A program made the translations under genes and the position numbers. The notes under the pieces were generated by a model. It searched no databases and was not told the DNA's origin. It worked only from the letters and a program-made list of their open reading frames with translations. DNA of 64,000 nucleotides from Phylloscopus collybita (taxonomy: Eukaryota > Chordata > Aves > Passeriformes > Phylloscopidae): NCBI GenBank assembly GCA_027886175.1, contig JAJNNQ010000075.1, forward strand, positions 83,741,001 to 83,805,000. Reading direction: 5' to 3'. This document shows, piece after piece, positions 48,648-59,974 of the stretch. The number at the start of each line of letters is the position of its first letter. Position 1 is the first letter of the stretch.

Positions 48648-51109
48648 AGTTTTAAGGGAAAGAATGCTAGCTAGTCATTTAGTCATCCCCGTCCTCCCGG
48701 CATTTTTTAAAAGGTCAGTGAGAATTGCATCACAGAATTGGCATGTTAGTCTTGTCTTACATCTGGAATGCATGATACCAACATTTGTACTCTTAAGGGT
48801 ACACCAGTTAACATGAAGGTGAATTCTGCCTTGGAGACAAACGCCTGAGAAGTGTTTGGTACTCTGTCTTCCATAAACAAGACTTTAAACTTCCTTGGTT
48901 GTGCCTCCTCTAGAATCTGGGGTATGTGTTGGCTGAGGGTTTATCATCATTATTCTAAACAGCTTCAAGCGTGTCTGTCTCAAACAACAGTCTCATACAG
49001 ACTTAACTGTGCTGTAAAACTTTGGAAGCATCCACTGGATGGTAAAGTCATCCTCTTCACACACTAATATGACGGCACAGCTGAGTATTAGAGCCATTCA
49101 GATGTGCCTGTTGGGGCTGTTGGTGAATTTTGGCTTGTAAAACCTTTATTCATAATGGGGCAGAAGAAGTGACACAGTTTTACCACAAATAAAATGTCTG
49201 TAAGAAATTTTCATTTGTAATTATAATTTATTTTTTTTAGATATTGCTTCAGTTGCCAGCTAGAGAAACCTGTAACTTATCTCTGAAATACAAAGCCTCT
49301 TGAAGTCTTCAGGCAGTATGCATGGAACGCCATTCAAATGCATTTATTTTGTGTGAAATTTAAAAGGGTATGTGTCTTGAAATATTTTGTTGATTTAAAT
49401 TTGGAAATCAAATGAGAAAAATAGTTGTTTAAAGGGTATTAGAATCAGTGACTTGTTTTTTATCCCTGCAAGGCCCACTTGCAGCTTTACTCAAAAGATT
49501 TGAGTAGCAAGTCATCATCCTAGGCGGGAGAGTTTTCCTTTGGTCAAGCTGTGTTGAGTATTTTGTGGTGAGAGAGAAGAAAACAAGTCTTTGAGGAAAG
49601 CTATTTTGATTCAAGGTATTGAATACACATTGCAAAGAAGCAGATTTTTTCCAAACCCTCTCTGTCTGAAGAAGTCCAGACCTAGCTGAACTAAGCAGTG
49701 AGGTGTATTCCAGATGACTGACTTAGGGGACCTCTTTGGATCCTGTTAACTAAGTCAATTGTAACTATTCATATTGTCATTGCTACTTGTCAGGAAGATA
49801 TTAAAACGGACGTGTGGCTAATGAACTTCTACCTTGTAATTGTCCCAGGACCAGAGTAACTCTTGCAAGAAATAGCTGCTGCAGTTGCTTTGTCTACAAA
49901 TAGCCTGTGCTTTCTGCAGCACAGGCTGTCCTTGTGACAGCATCCCTAAACCTTCAAACTTTCTTATGATGGTCAGCCTGATCATCTGTTTTTGAAGACA
50001 TGGCTGGATTAGAGGTCCAGATACCCAGCTTCTGTATTTGCTGTGGTGTGGATCAGGGCAAATGCTTCTAATTTTGGGCAATGCAGTTTACTCATTTCTC
50101 ATGGGGTAGTCTACTCCTTTCCTATTTACAAAAACATCTGTGCTTGCACTTAACTGCATGTTTGAGGACTTACTTGAATCAAAGCCAAGGCAGGTCATGC
50201 TGGAACAGTTTTCTCACATGGGCTATACCAATTTTTTTTTTTCTCCATTAATTGGAGCTTCTCACTACTGCTCTGAAATTTGCAGTACACTTTGTATTAG
50301 TAAGGGTCTGGGAATAGCACTGAAGATTTATATTTCTGTGTTCAGATAAGAGTATCTACTCCAGCTTGTCAAATAAGTTACAGGAAATAAAAAAAATAAT
50401 AATAAAAAAATTGAATAAAGGTTGTTACAAGCATGCACAGAGCTGATTTTCCAGTATTTAATATCATGATTTTATTAAAAGTTTTCCCATTAGGATGCCA
50501 ATGTAACTTATATTTTATAAGTTGAATGCTTGCCTGGATTAATTTGAAAAATTGTTTCTGTGTTAATATGTGAAACTGAGTTGAATTTTATGTGCTAAAG
50601 AAAAGCAATCAAATTTGTTCTTTTTATCTTTTTATCTATATAAGTAAGAGGAAAACTTTTCAAGTACAAGATGAATTTTTCTAGTTATTATTACGTGTCA
50701 AATACAAAAAACCCCCAGTCTTTCTGGTCATTTTACGTCATGAAAAAGGCAAACAGGCAGAGCATTCTTCTCTTTTTGTTTTTTTCTTTGAGAGGAAAAC
50801 ATGGCAACTGTTGAACTTAAGGATACTTCTGGGCTCTGATCCTTCAGACAGTGAATTCAAAGGATATTATGACTCATGTGACATTATTTCTGAGCATAAA
50901 ATTACTCACATATGAAAGTAATGGAATGTGTTTGAAGTTTTGGGCCAGCATTTTGGTCACTCAGCAGGTGGTTAACTTGTAACCTGGAAAAACTTTGTTG
51001 GTGGTGGATGTTATGAGGAGAATAATTGTAAAAGATAGTAGAAAGGTGTGCCCCTCTAATGAATTGGCCAGTGATTTACCACTGGTGTGCATGGGGAGTG
51101 GTGCTGCAC
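48648..51109. other. Non-coding stretch, nothing recognised
   Basis: No gene, repeat family or striking structure recognised. Frames at 49429-49635 and 49818-50081 (minus) and 48852-49067 and 50140-50349 (plus) have no domain. A short AATAAT/A-rich patch lies at about 50388-50415. Confidence 0.5.
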
Positions 51110-51119
51110 ATAATCAAAC

Positions 51120-51261
51120 AGTGCAAGATAATTTAATGCCAGAAGAGGCAAGGTCCTTGTCCCATGGCATGCCTTGCTCTGTGAGCAGCCCTGTCAACTT
51201 AATGGGATCATTTGCCAGGTTTAAGTCCTGCTTAAATGAGTAAGACCCTGGCACTGTATGC
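51120..51261. repeat. Probable ancient amniote repeat fragment
   Basis: The phrases GTGAGCAGCCCTGTCAACTT, AATGGGATCATTTGCCAGGT, TTAAGTCCTGCTTAAATGAG and TAAGACCCTGGCAC follow, in order, the wording of very old amniote dispersed repeats built around '...tgacttcaatgggactactcac...aagcatgtgcttaag...gcaggatc...'. The copy is strongly diverged. It overlaps a featureless plus frame (50995-51243), which should not be called a gene. Confidence 0.5.
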
Positions 51262-52689
51262 ACATTTAATGTCTCTTTTGTAAATCTCACCACCACAAGG
51301 GAGTTGTGAGGGGATTTCTGCTCGTTGTGAATGATCAAGGCTTGTTGCAGATGAAATAATTCGCATCAATTTCAGCTGTAAGCTTAAGCAACTCTGTCAT
51401 TTTGTAATATGTGAGGATCTCTCCGGTCTGAATTCTCTGCTACACTCCAGTGACAGGAGGGGCTGATGGTAGCACCTTCCTCCTGCTCTCTCTGGCCTCC
51501 CATCTCAAATTCTGATGAAATCAGAGAAGCAGAAGCAACCTGAATTTACACCTCTGGTGTCATGTCTGTGGCAAAACACTCAGAAGTGCAGAGTCATGTG
51601 TAAAAGAGTACTGATGCAGCACAGCTCATTGAGCCGGTGCTTAGCTTCTCTGGCCCCTGCACCAGCTGTTTCATTTTGGTCCTTGCTTTAGGCACGTGGT
51701 GAATGAACTCATATTTTAGAAACAATTTAAGTAGAAGCAGATTTGGGCATAAATCTTCTCTTGAAATATTTTCTTTAATATCAGCCCAATTTCTGCCGAG
51801 TGATGAATATTAGAGTTCTACTAAATGTACATGCAAACAGCTTGAGTACAAGCATAGACATTCCCACATCTCTGTTTCAAGCTGTGGGGAAGTATCTCCA
51901 AAGCAGCTACACTCATTTGTTATTCTAAGATTTCATTCCATAACACACCTTTTAGGAATTTGGATTCTAGGGGTTTGGCTCCATTGCTTGTGTGTCTCTT
52001 TCCAACCTAGGAGGTTTTCTGCCAAAGCATTTTTGGAAAAAGAAGTCTGGGCAAAAAAATAACATTCTGACAGCAGTATAAGGTGTAGTGTGAGTAGTGA
52101 CCAATTAACCATGTATAACTGTAGCCCTTAAAATTAGCTGCTCATCTTCTGACTCCCTTATGACTTCTCACCTTGGTAGGGATGACCAGGAGTCCATATA
52201 ATGCAGTGCCAGCAACCAAGCCATACTTACACCCCTGCAACCCTTGGAGGACCATATCAGTGCTGAGTTGATGCTGTTCCCGCTGGTGTTCAGCAAAGCA
52301 TTTAAGCCCAAAAATAGTTTGCTGCATTCAAGGGACCTATATTAGACTTATAAAGAGAAGTGCAAGCAGAAATGCTTTGCTGGGTCTGGCCCTAAATGGG
52401 TGGAGGGGGAATATGTTGCCAAATAGGTTTAAAGCTTCTCAGCTCACAAGGCCACAATGATCTTATTTAAAATAATATAAGACCTAGTATAAATTTAGAA
52501 AAAGTCTCCTTGAGTCAGCCATTGGAGCTTCCCACCCTCGGCACAGACAGCTGTGTTTGATTGATAGGTGCACCTCCCTTCCATGTATGTGTGGTGAGGG
52601 TGTGAGATTTTCCCAGTTATTCTTGCTCTTAGGTTGAAGCAGATGTGCTGCCTTGCTCCCTTCAAAGAGAAAAACGTTCATTTATTTGG
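51262..52689. other. Non-coding stretch, nothing recognised
   Basis: Short frames only (52142-52327 and 52484-52681 minus) with no recognised content. A miR-124-like string at 51688-51705 has no matching hairpin arm and was rejected. Confidence 0.5.
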
Positions 52690-53060
52690 CCTGAAAAAAT
52701 TCAATTGCTGGGACAACAGGTCCTCTAATTCTTTTTGCAATTTATCATCTGTCTGTTCCTCCGGCTGCACAGCCCTTGGCCCGCAGAGGGAAAGTGATGA
52801 CAAGGCCAGCTGGCAGCAAGCACTCATTGCAGTTTAACCCAGGTGGCCACAGTGCTTAATGGACAACTCAGCCCGCAAAATGCATTGCTGGTGGTGAGGA
52901 CTTCTAATTTCCATTTTTGCCTGTGCAGTCAGTTCTGGAATTCAGCTAATTGTCTGGTTAATGTACTGTCTTCTGCTCCGTTGTGTAAGACCCTTTGCCA
53001 AAAAGTGAGTTAACATGAGGAAGAGAAATTGTGGGGCGCCAAGGCTTTTGGCTCCTTGTA
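52690..53060. promoter_or_regulatory. Candidate conserved noncoding element
   Basis: Non-repetitive, relatively GC-balanced sequence with several factor-site-like strings: TCCTCCGGCTGCACAGCCCT, AACCCAGGTGGCCACAGTGC (E-box type), AGCTAATTGTCTGGTTAATG (homeodomain type) and GGGGCGCCAAGGC. No open frame of note and no repeat family. The appearance is that of a conserved enhancer, inferred from composition alone. Confidence 0.3.
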
Positions 53061-54788
53061 TGAAAACTGTGACAAGCAGACATTAGCTGAAGTTGGATGC
53101 AGCTCCCTCCCTGCTGAACAGCAAATTAGGCCATGAGTCTAAAGGAACGTGTGGGGAAGCATCCTTCTCAAACAGAGACATGTCTCAGAGATTTTTCCTT
53201 CACTGTTCATACAGATGTACAAGCTTCCTTTACCAGGCTGCTAGCAAATGTCTTCTGATAGCTAGAAGAAATGTGAATCAATAGTTGGTGGAAATTTTTT
53301 TTACTTTGTTTTCTATTCTTTTCTGCAAAATCCAGAAACTAAAGTTTTGAAAGTAGATGAAAGAGTAAAAGGGAAACTGCAGTTATGTGTTTTACTTTCC
53401 TTCATATTTTTCTCTGCTACAAAAAAAATTTACAAACAGAAAAGTAGCTCTTGCACAGAGATAAAATCTTACTCTTTGGCCTTCTCAAACTCCTGTAAGA
53501 GGTTGTTTAGATAAACTGATTGATGGGGCAAATTCTGCATTCAGTGCTTCTGGCCTTTATCTTGTGACTGCTCCACTGCAGGTTGATCTGAGGACCCTTG
53601 GGGATTCCTATTGTGAAGACTCCTTCCTTCCAAATGTCTTCAGAAGGGGACTATCATTGCTTTTTAAAATAAAACAGAAGCAGCTCTGCAAAGAACTTTT
53701 TTTTTTTTTTTTTTGCCTTGAAATTACAATAACCAGCATTGCTACACTAAGAGAAAGAAAATGCATTTCTAAAAACTTAAGACACTTGCAGTACTTCCAA
53801 AACAGTTGTAATGAGCAAATATTTCAGCATGGTTCTAAACCTGAAAATCATGCTAGGTAATGGGAGATGGAGGATCCATTGTCTGAAATAGGATGCTGTA
53901 GATATTTCATCCCTAGAAACTTGGTCATAATTCTCTGCACAAGAACTTTCTCAAATTGGCAGGCATATCAGAAAAAGATAGAATGGATAGGAGAAGAAAC
54001 TGCACGTTGACAGTAGATGTAGATTATTGAATAAAAGAGAGGACAGAATCGGTTTGAAGAATAAACTTTTCTTCTCACTGGATCCTCTCCTTTCTACCAG
54101 AAAGCCAATACAAGCCTTTGTGCTATGTCTGCCTGATGTTGCCATGTACACACAGACTAACTTCATTCATAGACAGCTGAATCCTCAGGGGAAAGTTTGA
54201 AAGCAATGATGTCTAGACCACTGATATGACTCATGAATGCACAGCCTACAACCAATTCCACCCTGTCTTTTTGGGTCTGCAAACTGCCTGAAGCTATAGC
54301 TCAAAATGGCACGTGTGTGTGTGTGTGCATTTCATCTGAGATTTGTTGTACAACTGTTGATTTTGTAATCAACCCTTACTTGCTTTTACCCTTACCACTT
54401 TAACCATTTTAGATGGTGGGAGATGGTTAATGAGAGCCTATACTACAAGGAAAGTAAAGGAAGGAGCAGAAAGATAAAAAGGGTGAGAAGCCTCAAGTGA
54501 ATCAAAAGGGAAGGTAGAGGAGTGGAGTAACAGAAGAGAGGAGGAAGACCTTAGGAGCAGTCATGAAGGTAGACTTCCTGTAGTACCCAGTTACATACAA
54601 TTGATTAAAAAATATGTTTTTTAATATTTTTACCATGTTGACAGAAAGCTTCTGGTCTAGACTATTCCCTGGCATTAAAAAAGAGTAAATCCTTCAGAAA
54701 ATACTTGGTGAAAAAATAATTGTCAGTGAAGTCCTTAACAGGACAATCAGCAAGCTAGCAATCCTCCAAAGGAGTAGTAGGATTGAGC
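53061..54788. other. Non-coding stretch, nothing recognised
   Basis: It contains a T18 tract at 53697-53714 and a (GT)n stretch at about 54314-54327. Frames at 53093-53284, 53564-53860 and 53951-54166 have no recognisable domain. The purine-rich 54440-54600 region is unassigned. Fragments of the fossil described at 54792-55080 may extend leftwards from about 54720, in shifted frames. Confidence 0.45.
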
Positions 54789-54791
54789 TAA

Positions 54792-55080
54792 GCATTTGGG
54801 CTTACATCAGAGCATGATGTGGCTTCTGCCATAGCTGGAGAGAAAAGGAATGAGCTCATAAAAGCAGCGTGCATTTGCATACAAGGGAAACCAAGCCACC
54901 AAACTGACTGGTGGAACAGCCAGGCCATACTCCCAAGGGAACAGCAGCTTAACCAACAGATGTTTGCTCAAATAGCAAACATGTGGAATCTTCCGGTGAT
55001 GGATTTATTAAAATCCAGGTGGCCAGGAGCCAGGAATATGAAAAAGAAGCAGGGTAAAATTATATTTATAGCTCTTTACT
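54792..55080 (+). pseudogene. Possible DIRS/Ngaro-like retrotransposon fossil (RT/RNase H region)
   Basis: The plus frame open from 54792 encodes, near 54879-54911, the string IQGKPSHQTDW. It is followed at about 54948-54965 by LNQQMF, then a tryptophan (54984) and PVMDLL at 54993-55010. The order (Ile/Gly/His-Asp-Trp, then a Leu-x-x-x-x-Phe...Trp...Pro-Val-x-Asp-Leu block with this spacing) is that of the junction after the RNase H-like domain in tyrosine-recombinase retrotransposons of the DIRS/Ngaro type. In those elements the last block normally reads Val-Asp-Leu-Phe-Ala. A stop at 54789 cuts it off upstream, and a stop at about 55080 ends it. No reverse-transcriptase YxDD core, recombinase or terminal repeats were found, so at most a short fossil remains. 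The match is from memory of motif order, not a search. Confidence 0.4.
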
Positions 55081-55082
55081 GA

Positions 55083-56079
55083 CCCAGCAGATTACACTTT
55101 TCATGAATGAGAGAGATGTCAGTTAACAAGTTCTACAAAGGCCCTGATTTTTGGAGGTCTTAGAGTGGCGGGACCCAATTCATTTGAACATGGAAAAAAG
55201 AAAATTACCTGACTATGAGATTGCAAAATTCTTCCCTCAGAAATGCCCTTACTGCTGCCTTTGACTCATTTGGGATTCATGGCAAGTGTGTGAGCATAGG
55301 AAATGTCCCAGCTCACACCAGATATTTTTCCAGGGTTTTTTTTTTTCCTTAGAATAAATCTATCATACATTCCACATGATTTCCTTTGTCGGGTATCTTG
55401 GACTTTCTTGACTTCTATAGATAACCACTGTAGCTCTTAGGGAATTCAAATGCTTCAAATGTTTTCAGATGACACAAATCTAGTTTCCCTATTACATGTG
55501 TAATACTGACCACAAGAATGGTGGTTGGTATTTCACTGAGCTTTTTCATAAACTGTTGCCTTTTCTATGTTGAGGTGGTACTTGGGGACCTGTCTCCCAG
55601 TCCAGGATCTTGGGTGTCTGGGCACGGTATGTGCCCTACAGCAGGAGAGCTTCTTCTCAGATTAGATTTAGGAGGCAACAGATGAAGACAACCATCAACA
55701 GAGTATAGTGTAAGACTGGAACTAGACCTCTCAAATAGAAAAAGACTGAATAAATCCCATTTTCCCTTTGAAGTTCCACGATGCAAATTTATAAGCAATA
55801 AAAAATCTTCTGAGAAAGACCCCCCATTTATTCTACCATAAAGTTGGTTTGTTTTTGCTTAAAGAGTATAGAAAAATGGCCACTGGTGGAGTGTACAGAG
55901 AGTTTTAATGGTGGCCTTCAGAACCAGGCAAAAGCCGTATTTTGCAAAGCAAACCAGCTTCTCCTTTTCAGACAGACCAGTTGCAGCACTGAGTTAACTT
56001 GTGTCTTTCATCTGTTTGATGTATCTCTCTGTTGTCTCTTGGCTGAGATTGCAAGGTCCCAGAGGAAGAAGCTGCGTTT
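55083..56079. other. Non-coding stretch, nothing recognised
   Basis: No gene recognised. The minus frame 55565-55798 lacks a domain. The plus frame 55844-56215 runs into the ancient repeat at 56080 and is not a gene candidate. Confidence 0.5.
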
Positions 56080-56345
56080 TCAGTTGTGTGTTTGCACAGT
56101 GCTAAAAGCAGATTGGGATTCCTTTGTGTTAGGCACTACACAAATATGTAGGAAGAGAGTAGACTCTGCCCCAAAGGACTGTCAATCTGTTATAGACAGG
56201 CCAGATAAAGGATGAAAGACAGAATGGTTGGAGAGGTACCAAAGGTCAAATCATGGCAGAGCTACACATGGAACAAAGTCTCCTGACGTTTCAGCCTGAC
56301 ATTTCAGCCTGTTGTTCTGCCACTGGACTACCCTGCTGCTGCAAC
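56080..56345 (+). repeat. Ancient amniote LINE (L3/CR1-type) or MIR-like 3' end
   Basis: The phrases occur in family order: TGTTAGGCACTACACAAATA, GAGTAGACTCTGCCCCAAAG, GACTGTCAATCTGTTATAGA, CAGGCCAGATAAAGGATGAA, then CAAATCATGGCAGAGCTACA, GGAACAAAGTCTCCTGACGT and CTGCCACTGGACTACCCTGC. This is the familiar tail of very old amniote elements ('...gtgctgtacaaa...cctgccccaaagagctta...agacaaaggatg...aaggtcacac..ggcagagctggga...tctcctga...tatccactaggcca'). It is highly diverged, as expected for an insertion that predates birds. The exact family (L3, older CR1 or MIR-like) needs a library search. Confidence 0.8.
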
Positions 56346-57899
56346 TGCTCTGGCAACATGTTTCCTGGGCCTTGTTAATTTGTCTTTTTTTTCTTTTTTT
56401 AAGATTGAATAATTTGGCTTCATAAAATCTGTAGCTTCTCCCTAAAAAAAAACTTTATCTTGCTTTATTCTCATTCTACTACAGCTGTAATGATCTAAGT
56501 TAGTGAAGTCTTTTATTTTGAATGAGGTTGTCAAAATATCTTCCGGTTTTCCACTATGGTTTTTGTCCAAAAGAATTGCCACATTTCATATTCTTGCTAG
56601 ATACTGTCCAAGCAGTGAAATACATATATCAAGATGTTCAGTTTTGCATTTATTGAATAGCACTGAGGACATGGAGCAATTTGAACAGAAAATGCCAGTT
56701 TCAGTCCTAGCAATGAGGGCTTTAATACTGTACATGTAGAGAAGTTAAAACTTTTTTTTTTTTTTTTTTTTTTTTTAAGTGTCTCCGAAAAGCATGGGAG
56801 ACAATAGAGTTGCTACTCTGGGAAGTTTTGCATTTCAGTAATTCAATTTAATATCCAGTGAGAACCAAATATACAGGCCTCAGTGCTTGGCTTGATTTGA
56901 GTGCCTCGATGTCATGGTGAGACCCTATCCCTGTTGAACCTTATGGCCATGTCCCTTATGGATGCCCCTCCTGACTCTGACCTCTGTTTATGTGTGAGAA
57001 AATGAGCACAGGCTCAGGATTTCATCCAGGGAGCTGAGGCAATTCCAGCCTGTGAAAAGCACCCAGAATTTTGCAAGATTGCAAGAATTGCTGTGCAGTA
57101 TTCTCTGGGTACTGTTGTCACTCAGGGAGACTGAGATGTGCACTGAAAGAAAAGCTTTTCTTCCTGATTTCCAAATGCTAAAAGGAAATACTGTGATGCC
57201 TCCTGTATGCCTGTGTTGGGAAGTTTCAAAGTTTCTTCATATGTTGACTAAGTATGTAAATGCATAATAATAAAATCATTTTTATGTGTGTCTTTTTAAA
57301 AAATTACATCTTACATTTAAAAAGAAACAAGAAACTTCTTTAATTTTCTGGGAACATTGTCCAGTGAAACAACTATCTTCCCTATGGACCAGTAAAATTA
57401 TTGTAGAGCTGCCAAAACTCATCTTGAACAGTAAATAGAAAATCCTGCAATCTTATGTGAGATGGCTTTTGCACAAAGCTTCTCTAGGTTTAATTAATCT
57501 TACTTTGAACATTAAAGTTAATTGAAGTGGGTTTGATTTTAAGGCTTCTGTATACTACCAGTCACAGCTAACTTACCTGTCTTCAGTGGTTGGTGTTTTT
57601 TCCATCAGTGTGAACCTCTTTGTGCTGCAGTTAATCCTTATCCGTCTGTCTTTATGATTTCACTATTGTTTCATATAGTCCTACACTTTGCCCGAACTCT
57701 TAATTTACACATTTGGTTTGGCTGAGTCCCTTTCACCCTGCCTACAGATTTATCCCATGTCATCTCCTCATAGCAATTTATAACCTCTATAAAATGTCAT
57801 GTAGAGTTGCTTTTTATATGTTTCTGAGTAATGGTTAGAGAGAATTGCATAGGGAATCAAAAATCTAATGAGCTGTACATTATTTTACTATTTATAACC
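56346..57899. other. Non-coding stretch with T25 tract
   Basis: Contains a 25-T homopolymer at 56752-56776. Frames at 56503-56739 and 57052-57267 (plus) have no recognisable domain. Confidence 0.5.
56752..56776. repeat. Poly(T) tract, 25 T
   Basis: Twenty-five uninterrupted T residues, with no retrocopy recognised on either side. Confidence 0.95.
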
Positions 57900-58060
57900 A
57901 GAGAGCAATCACTGACAATATTTGGCAATTTTACAGCTAAGAGCCCGGACTATTGTGCTTTTGAATGTAATTTATTAAGCAAATAAAACTCTTATTGGTA
58001 GCGGGCCCCCTTAAACCTGTGGCACCGCATGAGTTCCAGGCACATACAGCTGTGGAAGTT
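57900..58060. promoter_or_regulatory. Candidate conserved noncoding element
   Basis: AT-rich part with TGTAATTTATTAAGCAAATA runs directly into a GC-rich part, GGTAGCGGGCCCCCTTAAAC, with retained CpGs. It is non-repetitive and lacks an open frame. The appearance is suggestive of regulatory DNA only. Confidence 0.25.
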
Positions 58061-58187
58061 TTGTAGTACCTGCATACATCTTGCATGTCTGGACACTAAT
58101 ATTTTACACTTACTTCATAGTTTTATTTATTCAATTGCTTTTATGCGCTCGACTGAGCTGTTACCAGCCATTTATAGTAGAAACCTT

Positions 58188-58211
58188 GGGTGGGGAAGGG
58201 GGTGGGGGGGG
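58188..58211 (+). other. Canonical G-quadruplex motif
   Basis: GGG-T-GGGG-AA-GGGGG-T-GGGGGGGG on the plus strand: four G runs with loops of one, two and one bases. This is a strong predicted intramolecular quadruplex. The Gly/Gly-rich plus frames here are products of the tract. Confidence 0.75.
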
Positions 58212-58839
58212 AAGATTGAGAAATAAAATGCATTTATTCTGGGAAGATTTAAATCCTCATTTTATGAGGCATGGTTTTTAGTAGGTCTAGGCAGTGTAGA
58301 AAATGGCCAAGATATTAATGGCTTACACCGGCATAAAAAAAAACCCTTGGAAAATAGCATTGAGGGAGGGGAAAAAATTACTAGCGCAAAATCATCCTGA
58401 GATAAGCAAGAATGAATTCAGCACTGTTCCTGAACTGATTGTGGAGATTTAATTCCTTTCTACCTTGACTACATTCTCATAATGGAGTTGTTTGACTCAC
58501 TACAACGAAGTCTTGCAACACTACGGGGAATTAATACAATCTCATTGCATGAGTTCATAGCTCTGTGTATAGGTAAATAAGTTTGGCTTAATTTCTTTCA
58601 CAGCGATTTGTATCTAGCAGGAAAAACTTTTCTGTTGTCTTTTGGGTTTTGTTTTTTTATAATGCCTAAATGATTGTGGTTCTTGTTGCCCTCATGACTC
58701 ATATGGATATAAATCAGGATTATTTCCCCTTCAATTAGTGAGATTATAACAGTATAAAACAAGCCCCATAACCAAAGCCCCCCTGCATCATCCGTGTTAA
58801 AGAGGAGTAAGACCAAAAGCTGCTCGGTTATTCATGTGG
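58212..58839. other. Non-coding stretch, nothing recognised
   Basis: The minus frame 58598-58816 has no recognisable domain. No repeat family was seen. Confidence 0.45.
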
Positions 58840-59010
58840 CTAACACGTTTGTCACTTGATTAGATCTTGCTATTTGCATAATGCCTTTAAATGAATTAAA
58901 ACAACAAGGTGTTGTGCTGCTGGCATAAACATTTGCTTTGGAAAATAAAGGCAGTTATTAAAAACCTTATCTCCTCAACATCTGTGTTAATTGATGGGAA
59001 TTTAACAGAA
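58840..59010. promoter_or_regulatory. Candidate conserved noncoding element
   Basis: Dense in transcription-factor-like cores. There is a perfect octamer ATTTGCAT near 58872, homeodomain cores in AATGAATTAAAAC, a HNF/Sox-like AAACATTTGCTTTGG, and TTATCTCC (GATA) at about 58966. No repeat family, no open frame. Inferred from composition. Confidence 0.3.
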
Positions 59011-59409
59011 GTGAGGAAACAAGAAGATAGTGGGTATTGAAATGTAAGGTATGTGTTTCCACGTGTTAAAATGGATAGTTTGCACTGGTTTGTACCACCG
59101 ACTTGTCTTTGTGTGGATTGCTTTTCTGTTCTTAAGAGGCCAATTCTGTGTGTGTGAGAAGTAGCAGAGGGACTAGAAGATGTCTTGCTATTTCTATGGG
59201 TTGTTTTTGTGGGTGGGGTTTTCTAGGGAGTTTTTTGGAATATTTTTTGGTGACCCACAGTTGCAGGTTGTTTGGTTGCTTTTCCACATTCTGCAGCCAG
59301 ATACTGGAACATCTTCTGTTGTCATGGCTGCTGTTGTTACTTTAAGGAATATTTTCCTGCAGACGCAGTTCTGTCCAGAAGTGGTGCGGGCTCTGGGAGC
59401 ACAGCTCCT
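59011..59409. other. Non-coding stretch, nothing recognised
   Basis: Three overlapping plus frames (59148-59345, 59180-59470, 59272-59457) compete here. One runs into the adjacent CR1. None has a domain. Confidence 0.5.
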
Positions 59410-59578
59410 AGAATCATACTGTCAAAGAATCATGCAATCATGGAATGCCTTGGGTGAGAGGGGACCTTAAAGATCCTCTAGTTCCAACTTCACTGCCATG
59501 GGTAGGGAACCTTCCACTAGATCAGGTTGCTCAGAGCCCCATCCAGCCTGGCCTTCAGCACTTTCAGGGATAGGGCAC
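59410..59578 (-). mobile_element. CR1 LINE 3'-end fragment, about 170 bp
   Basis: The plus strand is the antisense of a CR1 tail: AGAATCATACTGTCAAAGAA and TCATGCAATCATGGAATGCC give the inverted terminal repeats. GGGGACCTTAAAGATCCTCT and AGTTCCAACTTCACTGCCAT follow. It ends with GTTGCTCAGAGCCCCATCCA and GCCTTCAGCACTTTCAGGGA. The element is on the minus strand, 3' end at about 59410, truncated at about 59578 before any coding sequence. It is among the better-preserved copies here. Confidence 0.95.
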
Positions 59579-59974
59579 CATACCTATACGTATGGGTCTT
59601 AGGAAACAGGCAGCACTCACAATGTGCCTCCTTGCTGCCATCAAATATGGTGTGTGTCCTGTCACATAGCATGGGTTTACAGTGCCATTCTACCTTGTCA
59701 CATGGCAGATGCAGCTTTTAAAATAATCTCTGCCCTCCGCGCCCTTTTTTTTTTTCCTTCCCAGAGACAAAAAGGAAGGCATGCCTTAGGCTGATTCAGA
59801 AGGCACCAGTGGGTTGAAAAGTCTGTGAGAATGAGCAAACCTTCTTCCTGCATTAGTATTAACCAGGATATCCTGTTCCTTGATCATTGCCTCAAGGATG
59901 AGGGGATTCTTATATACAGTATACCTTGGTTTGTGGCTGAGAAAAGAAGAGACTTCATCCATTTTAGGAATCTT
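59579..59974. other. Non-coding stretch, nothing recognised
   Basis: The 64-residue plus frame at 59527-59721 starts inside the CR1 and is not a gene candidate. A T11 run lies at about 59745-59755. Confidence 0.5.

Noticed and set aside
51688..51705. miR-124-like string TTAGGCACGTGGTGAATG
   Set aside because: Lacks a base in the seed region and differs elsewhere. The upstream sequence does not supply the opposite hairpin arm.
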